Shown here in pieces: positions 50,855-57,949 of a stretch of DNA of 57,949 nt. A program made the position numbers and the translations under genes. The stretch's first letter is position 1. The number at the start of each line of letters is the position of its first letter. Origin of the DNA: CAUZFZ01 sp963579025 (GTDB lineage: Bacteria; Planctomycetota; Planctomycetia; Planctomycetales; Planctomycetaceae). Below the pieces are notes generated by a model. It did not search any database. It worked only from the letters and a program-made list of their open reading frames with translations, and had not been told where the DNA came from. The stretch is from NCBI GenBank assembly GCA_963579025.1, contig CAUZFZ010000049.1, forward strand, positions 1-57,949, in the 5' to 3' direction.

Positions 50855-50951
50855 GTAGGCCGGCAACAAGGAGCGATAGCGACGCAGTTCCGGCACGCGT
50901 TTCACGAGAAATACGGCATCGCCGGAACTGCGCTTCGCTTGTTCCGGCCTA
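50855..50951. repeat. Inverted repeat in the convergent gap
   Basis: GTAGGCCGG at the left and CCGGCCTAC at the right bound two partly complementary arms (with GACGCAGTTCCGGC / GCCGGAACTGCG inside). It ends 11 bases before the stop of the TIM-barrel gene. Together with the adjacent 104-bp element it fills the gap between two convergent genes and could terminate both. Confidence 0.75.
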
Positions 50952-50962
50952 CGAACCGGCTG

Positions 50963-51907
50963 TTAGTGCCGTCCCGTGTCGACGACCGACCATAGTTCGT
51001 GAATCTTCGGCGGAAACAGCGGCAGGGCCGTTTCCGGGTCCTCGATCTCGGGATGCCACATCTTTTCCCACTCGTAGCAGAACCAGCCGTCGTAGCCCGT
51101 GTTCCGCAGTAGCCACATGCACTCCAGCGCGGGAAACTCGCCACCCCGGAACAGCACGTAGTCCGCATGCCGGTGTCCGCTCATCAGTCCATGAGCCTCG
51201 CCGGCGGCGGATTCGGTCAGACCGGTCGTGGAAGCCTGGTTCCGAACGATCGAGTCCTTCCAGTGCGTGTGACGAATCCAGGGCCGCAAGCGTTCAAACG
51301 ACTGCGGAAGGGATTCGCCAAAGAAACGCCAGGGGTGATGCGTGTCCCACAGAACGCCAACCGCCGGGCACTCCACCTGTTCGAGTGTTTCGCGCATGAC
51401 GGTCGTGTCGGCGAAGTCGCCATGCGTCTCAATGATGACCGACAACCCCAGTGAGTGGGCATACTCGCCCAGCCGCTGTAAACCGTCCGCAACCTGCGCG
51501 GTTGCCGTCCGACGTTGATCAGGAGTGACCTGGTCGACTTCGATGGAGCCACTTTCCGTCGGTTGCAGAACGTCCCCGAAAACGCGAACCCAGCCGGCGC
51601 CCAGAGTTCGGGCCATATCGAGATAGCGACATCCGATTTCTATCTGACTGTCTCGTTCATCCGCATGGGGGTTGTGAAAGTTGACTGACGACGACAGGCC
51701 GCAGACTGGAAACCCGGCGTCATCGAGTTCGCGACGACGCGCTGCGAGCTGCGATGGCTGGAGGTCCGGGTGAGCCAGCAAATCGGTTTGACGCTGCAGC
51801 AGTCGGATTTCGACACCATCGAAGCCGTAGCGCGTGCCATGATCGATCAGCTCGCGGAACGACCAGTCGGGGCAGCTTAGAGTGGAAAACGCGGTTTTGG
51901 GGGCCAT
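50963..51907 (-). CDS. Sugar phosphate isomerase/epimerase-like TIM barrel
   Basis: A 314-residue protein of the xylose-isomerase-like (AP endonuclease 2) TIM-barrel family. Probable metal ligands appear in the usual order: Glu in IIETHGD (about 160), Asp in VLWDTHHP (about 188), His in RHTHWKD (about 213) and Glu in YEWEKMW (about 283). Such proteins isomerise or epimerise sugars or act on inositols with a divalent metal in the cytoplasm. The reaction cannot be set from sequence. The gene is transcribed away from the downstream kinase and is not in an operon. Confidence 0.87.
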   Translation of the reverse strand: MAPKTAFSTLSCPDWSFRELIDHGTRYGFDGVEIRLLQRQTDLLAHPDLQPSQLAARRRELDDAGFPVCGLSSSVNFHNPHADERDSQIEIGCRYLDMARTLGAGWVRVFGDVLQPTESGSIEVDQVTPDQRRTATAQVADGLQRLGEYAHSLGLSVIIETHGDFADTTVMRETLEQVECPAVGVLWDTHHPWRFFGESLPQSFERLRPWIRHTHWKDSIVRNQASTTGLTESAAGEAHGLMSGHRHADYVLFRGGEFPALECMWLLRNTGYDGWFCYEWEKMWHPEIEDPETALPLFPPKIHELWSVVDTGRH

Positions 51908-52254
51908 GGCCGCATGCTCGCAGCACGTTCGACGCGGTCAAGCCCATTCGCCACCTGGCGTCAAAGGCGGGCCGGACGCACGGAAACCGCCGAATGAGCC
52001 GACAGTCGGTCACGGCAGTCGGCAATGGCAGGTAACAACGCCAGTTCCAGATGCGCATGAGGTTTTGCGTGTGCTACCCTCCCCGTGGCCCTCGTTCCAT
52101 GCCGCAGTTGGTTTTCGACATTTTCTCGGGCTGAATGACTCCGAGGCCCTTTTCCCAGAGACGGCGGACTCGATTGCCGGAACGCTCGCCCGTTCACATT
52201 GGTGTTGCTCGTCGTATGTACGTGTAAATCCCTCTCCCCGTACGATCCGTTTCG
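51908..52254. other. Divergent intergenic region
   Basis: About 347 bases between the minus-strand TIM-barrel gene and the plus-strand kinase. It should carry both promoters; no promoter or repeat was recognised. Confidence 0.5.
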
Positions 52255-54240
52255 ATGGCCACCACGACCGTCAATTCGTTCCTCGCCACGCTTCGCCGCA
52301 GTAATTTGCTCACGCACGAGCAGATGGCTGCCGCCAACAGCATCGCTGCAGACTCCGATGCGGTGGGCACGGCCCGAAATCTGGTCAAACGCACGTGGCT
52401 GACCGAATGGCAGGCGCGTCAGCTTCTGGCCGGAAAGAGCAAGCTGTTTCTGGGGAAGTACAAGCTGCTTGGTGTCCTTGGTCAAGGAGGCATGGGTGCC
52501 GTCCTGAAAGCCGAGAGCACGACGTTGGGCCGTGTGGTCGCCTTGAAGGTACTGTCGAAAAACGTCTCGAATAACGAAGTGGCGGAAGCTCGTTTTCTGC
52601 GTGAGATTCGGTTCGCCGGACGGTTGAATCACCCGAACATCGTCAGAGCCCTCGATGCCGACCGCGTCGGCGAACGAGCTTTTCTGGTGATGGAGTATGT
52701 CGATGGCTCCGACCTGAAACAGGTTCTGAAGCGAGACGGGCAACTGTCAATCGAGTTCGCCTGCGAATGCATCCGTCAGGCGGCGGCCGGACTGCAGCAC
52801 GCTCATGAAGCCGGCATGATCCACCGCGACGTCAAACCATCGAACCTGCTGCTGACCAGGCATGCGGAGACAGGCCAGCCCATAGTCAAGCTGCTGGATC
52901 TGGGCCTGGCACGCCTTGAGCACAAGCAGACATCGGACTGCAGCATCACGCGTACCGGGCAGATCATGGGGTCACCGGACTACATGGCTCCGGAACAGGC
53001 GATGAATGCCCGCAACGCCGACATCCGGTCTGACATCTACGGACTGGGCGTGACTCTGTACCAGCTTCTGAGCAACTCGTTGCCGTTTGGCGGGAACAAT
53101 GTGATGGAGCGGCTGGTCGTCCGCATCAACCAGGACGCGCCACCGATCAGTGCCGTGCGTCCTGATGTTCCAGCAGTTCTGGTGCACATCATCGCTCGCA
53201 TGCTGCACCGCGACCCCAGTCAGCGATTTCAAACACCGGACGAAGTCGGCGCCATGCTGCAGTCGTTCGTGACGAATTCACGGCAACTGCTGGAACAACA
53301 CACTGTCAGCGCGCCTGCTCCCACGGAGTCAACAATCGAGGCCGAGGCGGACGACACACTCAACCTGTTCGTCGGACATCTCGGAACCCAGGCTCGGACT
53401 CAGCCCGCCCGTCGGCGAAGAAAAAAGAAGACGTCCTGGGTGGGAGTGATCTCGGTTGCTACGGCGATTGCGATTGTTTGCGGTGTCCTCTACGCCCTGT
53501 CGAAAGGCAGTGGACCGGTTTCACGACAGCCACCTCGGCTCACAGGCGGCGTGACGCCTGACACGCAGCCATCTCCGGAAATGGAATTCGTGCCTGACGG
53601 AGGCCAAACGCCGGACCGTGGCGGTTCCCGTATGAGCTTCCCGGCGTTTCCATCCAGTTTTACGAATCCCGACATCAAGGTGGCTCACTGGGCGATCGCG
53701 ACAGCCTCAAGGGTCGAGATTCAGATTGGCGAAGAGACGAGCCAACTGACGAGCGTCGATGACATTCCGGAAGACGACTTCTCGGTGACCGGCCTCGATC
53801 TGAGCGGACTGCAATCGGTGACCGATGAAGTGCTCGATCAGGTCACGTCCGCCACGCAGCTTCGGTCATTGAATCTGTCCGGCGGCGCGGTCAGCGACGA
53901 GCATCTGGACCGGCTGAGTCGACTGCAGCACATCCAGTCGCTGGACTTGAGCAATACGCAGGTCACGGACGCCGGACTGACGCACGTTGTGAAGATGCTC
54001 CAACTCACTCATCTGAAACTCCGCTACACGGAAATCTCGACCGACGGCATGCAGTCTCTGGCTGCGTTGAGTGCGCTGGCGAACCTGGACCTTGAAGGTA
54101 CCAACGTGACCGATTCCATCCTGGAGTCGATTTTCAAACCCGCCAGTCTGAGGGAATTGAACCTCAAGCACACACGCGTCACATCTGTCGGTGCCGATCG
54201 AATTCGCGAGAAGCTTCCCAACTGCCGCGTACTGTTCTGA
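52255..54240 (+). CDS. Membrane Ser/Thr kinase with leucine-rich repeat tail
   Basis: A 661-residue protein. The N-terminal module (about 1-68, ending FLGKYKLL) is shared with the kinase at 31162. The kinase domain (about 69-340) is canonical: GQGGMG (about 77), Lys in VALKVL (about 97), HRDVKPSN (about 190), DLG in place of DFG (LLDLGLARL, about 214) and MAPEQA (about 244). A basic stretch RRRRKKK leads into one transmembrane helix (about 396-417). The outside part is a disordered linker and then leucine-rich repeats (about 510-655: LTGLDLSGL, LRSLNLSGG, LQSLDLSNT, LTHLKLRYT, LANLDLEGT, LRELNLKHT). It is likely a sensor that binds an envelope protein or wall ligand through the repeats and signals by phosphorylation in the cytoplasm. 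Confidence 0.93.
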   Translation: MATTTVNSFLATLRRSNLLTHEQMAAANSIAADSDAVGTARNLVKRTWLTEWQARQLLAGKSKLFLGKYKLLGVLGQGGMGAVLKAESTTLGRVVALKVLSKNVSNNEVAEARFLREIRFAGRLNHPNIVRALDADRVGERAFLVMEYVDGSDLKQVLKRDGQLSIEFACECIRQAAAGLQHAHEAGMIHRDVKPSNLLLTRHAETGQPIVKLLDLGLARLEHKQTSDCSITRTGQIMGSPDYMAPEQAMNARNADIRSDIYGLGVTLYQLLSNSLPFGGNNVMERLVVRINQDAPPISAVRPDVPAVLVHIIARMLHRDPSQRFQTPDEVGAMLQSFVTNSRQLLEQHTVSAPAPTESTIEAEADDTLNLFVGHLGTQARTQPARRRRKKKTSWVGVISVATAIAIVCGVLYALSKGSGPVSRQPPRLTGGVTPDTQPSPEMEFVPDGGQTPDRGGSRMSFPAFPSSFTNPDIKVAHWAIATASRVEIQIGEETSQLTSVDDIPEDDFSVTGLDLSGLQSVTDEVLDQVTSATQLRSLNLSGGAVSDEHLDRLSRLQHIQSLDLSNTQVTDAGLTHVVKMLQLTHLKLRYTEISTDGMQSLAALSALANLDLEGTNVTDSILESIFKPASLRELNLKHTRVTSVGADRIREKLPNCRVLF

Positions 54241-54404
54241 CGGTTCACTCCGGAGCTATCCTCGTTGAAATTCGACCGTAGCAGGCCGGTGGATTTTGCG
54301 TGCGATTCGATGCCGTCTATAAACCCGCTCGTCATTGGCGTGGAAAACTGACGCTCACGGAATCCGCGCGAACCTGCCTGCCAGTACTTCATGGAGGATC
54401 TCTG

Positions 54405-55469
54405 ATGTCGCTCACTCCGCTGGAATCTCTCACTGCCTGCGGGACTCGTCTGTGGCTGGACAGTGTTGATCCCGAACTCATCCCCGAGAACCGCGCGCTT
54501 GGAGCGACAGGTGCGACGTCGAATCCGATCATCATCGCCGATCTGATTCGTTCGGGGCGATTCGATGACCCGCTGCAGACGCTGATGGCGACCGGACTGG
54601 ACGACCAGGACGCGGCGTGGGCAATGACGAATCAACTGGTCAGTGAGGCTCAGGATGTCTTTCGGGACGTGTGGGAAGCGACTCGGGGCGATGATGGTTA
54701 CGTCAGCTTCGAACTCGACCCGTTACTGGAAGATGTCAATTGCCCGTTGAGTGTTGAAGAGCGCACGTCAAAGTACGTGACGAGCGGTGTGGAGTGGGCG
54801 GATGGGCAGCCGAACCGCATGATCAAGGTGCCAGCCACCGAAGCAGGGCTCGCGGCGCTGGAGGAACTTGTTGCGCATGACGTGTCAGTCAACGTCACGT
54901 TGATCTTCACACAGCGACAGTACGAGGCCGCCAGGGACGCTGTCTGGCGAGGTGCACAGCGACGTGCATCGCTCGATCTCTTCAAGTCGGTCTACAGCAT
55001 TTTTGTCAGCCGGGTCGATGTCTACACGGCACAGTACGTGCCCGAGCTTTCCGAGCGTGCACAGGGGATGGTTGGGATCGTGAATGCGCAACGCATCTTT
55101 CTTGAGAACAGGGAATTCTGGAGTGACAAAAACGTGCCCCTGCGACAGGAGATGATCTTTGCCAGCACCGGAACCAAGAATCCCAACGATCCGGTCGACA
55201 AGTACGTGTCCGCTCTGGCTGGAGCCGATATTCAGACCAATCCGCCTGGCACAAATGCCGCGATGCAGCAACTTGCAGGGCGGGTTTTTGAACCACTGGT
55301 CGACCAGTTGCCGCCGACCGACGTAATCGAAGAAATCGACCGGCTCGTCGACTTCGCACATCTCGAACAGACGCTGATGCCGGAAGGGCTACAGAAGTTC
55401 GCCGACCCTCAAAAGAGCCTGATCGCACTCATGGCTGAGAAGCGTCAGTCTTCTCGCGTCGCCAGTTGA
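54405..55469 (+). CDS. tal: Transaldolase
   Basis: A 354-residue protein starting at the ATG at 54405, which has GGAGG upstream; a longer GTG start at 54300 has no support. The family marks are present: LWLDSVDPELI (about 15-25), GATSNPIIIADLI (about 37), and RMIKVPATEAG with the Schiff-base Lys (about residue 139), followed by NVTLIFTQRQY (about 165) and FASTGTKNP (about 253). It exchanges three-carbon units between sugar phosphates in the pentose phosphate pathway in the cytoplasm. Confidence 0.94.
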   Translation: MSLTPLESLTACGTRLWLDSVDPELIPENRALGATGATSNPIIIADLIRSGRFDDPLQTLMATGLDDQDAAWAMTNQLVSEAQDVFRDVWEATRGDDGYVSFELDPLLEDVNCPLSVEERTSKYVTSGVEWADGQPNRMIKVPATEAGLAALEELVAHDVSVNVTLIFTQRQYEAARDAVWRGAQRRASLDLFKSVYSIFVSRVDVYTAQYVPELSERAQGMVGIVNAQRIFLENREFWSDKNVPLRQEMIFASTGTKNPNDPVDKYVSALAGADIQTNPPGTNAAMQQLAGRVFEPLVDQLPPTDVIEEIDRLVDFAHLEQTLMPEGLQKFADPQKSLIALMAEKRQSSRVAS

Positions 55470-55481
55470 TTGGCGCGATGG

Positions 55482-55610
55482 CGGCATGTCATCGTATGGG
55501 ACAATGAACCGGAGAAGATCGTCACAAAGACGCGAACGATCGAGCAGCATGCGGCGTTTGTGACATTCTCGCCAGACGGAGAACAGCTCGCAGTCGCTGG
55601 GAAAAACGAC
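55482..55610 (+). pseudogene. WD40-repeat protein remnant
   Basis: Directly after the transaldolase stop a short open stretch reads as one WD40 blade (VIVWDNEPEKI, then HAAFVTFSPDGEQLAVAGKND). It has no start signal, no second blade and runs into non-protein-like sequence near the end of the minus-strand gene, so it looks like the residue of a larger gene lost by deletion. Confidence 0.55.
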
Positions 55611-55616
55611 CGGCCA

Positions 55617-56318
55617 TCAAGTGACGGGCGCACTCGCCGATGCGTTCGTTGATTCGTCGACCGTCGCGAAGTGCCTGATGCGGGCGATTTCCTGACTCGC
55701 CGATGCGACCTGCTGTTCTGCGTCTGGCCAGTCGAATTTGAGGCCGGCTTCGCCCTGGGCCAGTTCGCTTCGCGCGACTTCGTATGTGGCGTCCTGCTGT
55801 CGGGCGAGTTGGATGCTCTCCTCGAAATAGCGACGGGCTTTGGACTCGTTGCCTTCGAGGACACTGATGAGTGCCTTTTCCCGCAGGGCCTGAGGGCGGG
55901 ATGTCAGGTACCACCTTGTGGCGAACAGCGCATTGCGGGCGGCTTTGCGGGCCTGTTTCAGAGCCGCCGTGCGGGCGGGGCCTTCCGGTTCGCGTTCGGC
56001 CACGATGCGCAGGGCTTCCGTTTTCCAGGTCAGTCCACAGAAAACGCACGGGTTTCGGAGTCCACGCTTTCTGGCAACGTCCAGGCTCTCCTGCAGCACC
56101 TTCGCTGCCTCGCGCGGGTTGTCTTCGCGGTGCAGCAATTCGAGGCCGCGAGCCAGAATGATTGACGTGTCTGACAATGGGTCCTTCGACGGCTGGTTAA
56201 GCTCGGACGTGATCAATCCCTCTGGCACCTGCTCCGGGGCGTAGAGCGTCCAGAACCATAGTGCGATCACCACGGACGACACGTCGCCGGTTTCCTGGCC
56301 GATGCGAACGGCCTTGCG
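55617..56318 (-). CDS. AAA/TPR regulator, C-terminal part after frameshift
   Basis: The last about 235 residues of a regulator whose earlier part is 56319-57949. The stretch reads RKAVRIGQETGD, then SSVVIALWFW, and helical TPR-like pairs (EGNESKARRYFEESIQLARQ). The end is rich in Ser/Ala. It has no own start or ribosome site. Read with the upstream part after removal of a 5-bp tandem duplication, the join AAQARKAVRIGQETGD is smooth, so both parts belong to one gene. Confidence 0.8.
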   Translation of the reverse strand, partial: RKAVRIGQETGDVSSVVIALWFWTLYAPEQVPEGLITSELNQPSKDPLSDTSIILARGLELLHREDNPREAAKVLQESLDVARKRGLRNPCVFCGLTWKTEALRIVAEREPEGPARTAALKQARKAARNALFATRWYLTSRPQALREKALISVLEGNESKARRYFEESIQLARQQDATYEVARSELAQGEAGLKFDWPDAEQQVASASQEIARIRHFATVDESTNASASAPVT

Positions 56319-57949
56319 GGCCTGGCCTGGGCTGCCGCTGCTTTATGGTCCCCGCAGAAGTAGAGTGGGACGCTCATAATGATGCGTCCCATGTTGGCTT
56401 CCCAGACGTCGCCCGCTTCTTCCAGCAGCCGCACGGCTTCCCGGCCGGACTCGACGCCTTCTTTGAATCGTCCTGCGGTGAGATATGCGAATGTCTGGTA
56501 ACTGCGAGCCTTGCCCTGACCGACGAGGTCTCCGTCTGCGTGGTGAATCCGGTACGACTGTTCGGAGTAGGCGATTCCGCGACCCGGTAGCGGTGCCGCC
56601 TGCATGATGATTGCGTGAAGCGCGTACGCTCGACCCATCAACTGCGATGGTGGATATCGCTCGGCGAGATTCATGTGTCGCAGGTGCGTCAACAGGTTCG
56701 GAATCGGGCCCTTGATCCACCAGTATGGATACGACAAGAGGTCGTAGAGTCGCGCTCGAAACAGGTCCCGGCGACCGGATTCCGTGTCCGGGTTTCGTCG
56801 CTGAGTAAAGGTCGACGGCAGCCACGAGTGCAGAAGCTGGACCACCAGTTCTCTGACAACGGCCACGACCTGAATGACAATATTGCGAGGCGGTGGAGTG
56901 CCCAGTTCTTTCAACGCCGCTTCGAGATGACGTGCCGAATTCGGCATGTCCCCCGACTTGAAGCACAGGAATCCGCGTTTCCCATCGATGCGGGCCAGTG
57001 TGAGACTGTCGGTCGCCAGGTGTCGAGCCGCCTGAAGCTGCAGGTTGGCCCTGTCGTATCGTCCCCGCATCATCAACACCTCGCCGAATCCTTCGGCGAT
57101 GCGAAACCGCATGGTGTCGGCTCCCGCACTGGCGTCTGCTCCACGCCGCGCGATCTCAAACTGCTGTTCGGCCACGTCGAAAGCGTTCTGTGACTTCGCT
57201 CGTTCTGCCGCTACGAGCGCATACGGAAGAGCTCGTTCAGGCTTGTCCGCCGCGTCGAAGAAATGAGCGAGATCAAAGATCCGCTGCCATTGCCGATGAT
57301 CAATCTGAAGCGGCTCATTGGCTTCTGCAAAGTCTGGTGTGCTGCGAATGTGTGATTCAATCTCGGACAGGCTGAAGCCGGCGGTCTGTTCAATCGTCAG
57401 CGCAATCTTGAGGCGGTGTCCGCGTACTTTGGTGGCGGACAGGTGATTGACAACGGATTCACGAATGCGGTCGTGATACGTCTCAACGACTGTGTCGTCT
57501 TCCTGCTCGGTGGTGCGCACAAAGTTGCTGGTTCGAAGCTGGGCCAGCAGACTCGGACCCTGGGTTCTTTCGTCGATGATCTGGTAGGCCTCGGAAGTAC
57601 GCATCGGACGTCCGGCAACAGCGATGACCTCCAGCAACCGACGGGTTTCTTCATTCAATCGGCAGACGCGCGACCAGATCACTTCATCGAGTTCCAGGGT
57701 CGCGACATTACCCGCCGCATCGTCCTGCATGTGCTGCGCCAGTTCCCACACGAAGAACGGTGACCCGCCGGATTCCCTGCCAATGCGGTCGGCGATCTGC
57801 CGTTCCCGTTGTCCGTCGCGCCCCAGCAGTTCCCGGGCTGCTGGAATTCGCGGGAAAACGAGCGATTCTGAGGATCGTGTTCGTAGATGAAGACCTGCTT
57901 GTGGGCAGACGTTTCTGGCGTCCGGGCAGGATTGGTGTTGCCGTATGGG
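56267..57949 (-). CDS. AAA-ATPase/TPR regulator (PknK/MalT-like), frameshifted, 5' end outside window
   Basis: The frame stays open to the right edge, so the N-terminus (probably kinase and P-loop) is outside. What remains starts in the winged part of a STAND-type ATPase (RESGGSPFFVWELAQH), followed by about 450 residues of helical TPR-like repeats (for example AEQQFEIARRGADAS, GRFKEGVESGREAVRLLEEAGD). This architecture fits planctomycete kinases of the PknK type and MalT-like signal ATPases. The frame ends early at 56267 through a shift at 56319-56330, where GGCCT is duplicated; the expected continuation lies in another frame. The last 15 or so residues of this frame are therefore out-of-frame. 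Confidence 0.85.
   Translation of the reverse strand, partial: PIRQHQSCPDARNVCPQAGLHLRTRSSESLVFPRIPAARELLGRDGQRERQIADRIGRESGGSPFFVWELAQHMQDDAAGNVATLELDEVIWSRVCRLNEETRRLLEVIAVAGRPMRTSEAYQIIDERTQGPSLLAQLRTSNFVRTTEQEDDTVVETYHDRIRESVVNHLSATKVRGHRLKIALTIEQTAGFSLSEIESHIRSTPDFAEANEPLQIDHRQWQRIFDLAHFFDAADKPERALPYALVAAERAKSQNAFDVAEQQFEIARRGADASAGADTMRFRIAEGFGEVLMMRGRYDRANLQLQAARHLATDSLTLARIDGKRGFLCFKSGDMPNSARHLEAALKELGTPPPRNIVIQVVAVVRELVVQLLHSWLPSTFTQRRNPDTESGRRDLFRARLYDLLSYPYWWIKGPIPNLLTHLRHMNLAERYPPSQLMGRAYALHAIIMQAAPLPGRGIAYSEQSYRIHHADGDLVGQGKARSYQTFAYLTAGRFKEGVESGREAVRLLEEAGDVWEANMGRIIMSVPLYFCGDHKAAAAQARPARPFASARKPATCRPW

Noticed and set aside
57752..57949. A second frameshift near the right edge of the AAA/TPR regulator
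   Set aside because: Another frame also looks protein-like in the last 120 bases, but the current frame is open to the edge and too little sequence remains to decide.

Overview
The window is about 58 kb of high-GC bacterial DNA and most likely comes from a Planctomycetota chromosome. The support is: a BatA/VWA-type membrane protein, two Ser/Thr kinases with the N-terminal prefix module seen in this phylum, a very large alpha-2-macroglobulin with a Trp-rich segment, a giant surface protein that starts with an Arg-rich leader ending in LETRTLLA, PQQ-like and Gfo/Idh/MocA proteins, a GxxExxY cassette, and many palindromic intergenic repeats. No rRNA, tRNA, CRISPR array, prophage or transposase gene was found.

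Layout. 1-15205: end of a VWA/BatA-like membrane protein; an orphan anti-sigma-like protein and a thioredoxin-like lipoprotein (minus strand); an alpha/beta hydrolase; a 2094-residue alpha-2-macroglobulin; a small protein; and a coiled-coil protein. 15375-30296 (minus): one 4973-residue secreted or surface protein built from about 39 Ig-like modules and a C-terminal RTX-type block, closed by a clear intrinsic terminator. 31162-39428 (plus): a kinase with a degenerate receiver domain coupled to a flavin reductase, a short SecA paralogue, an enolase-superfamily enzyme, an AzgA-type purine permease and a Gfo/Idh/MocA oxidoreductase. 39433-40109: a GxxExxY nuclease-fold cassette with inverted terminal repeats, next to an internally deleted derivative. 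40144-50718 (plus): an MBL-fold protein, an MlrC-type M81 peptidase, a cobalamin riboswitch with its TonB-dependent receptor, a VWA protein, a double-PilZ protein, a glycerate 2-kinase and a PQQ-like beta-propeller protein. 50963-57949: a sugar-phosphate isomerase/epimerase-like protein (minus), a kinase-LRR membrane protein and transaldolase (plus), a WD40 remnant, and a frameshifted AAA/TPR regulator (minus) that leaves the window.

The gene order does not form one pathway. The coherent pieces are the B12 riboswitch with its outer-membrane receptor, the overlapping-signal pair of kinase and flavin reductase, and a scatter of small-molecule catabolic enzymes (enolase family, Gfo/Idh, glycerate kinase, TIM barrel, transaldolase). 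The most distinctive content is structural: at least eight families of palindromic or inverted repeats, one of them inserted in frame inside a coding sequence, one pair nearly identical 44 kb apart and supplying a stop codon, and one forming the ends of the GxxExxY cassette. All assignments are from reading the sequence; no database search was run.
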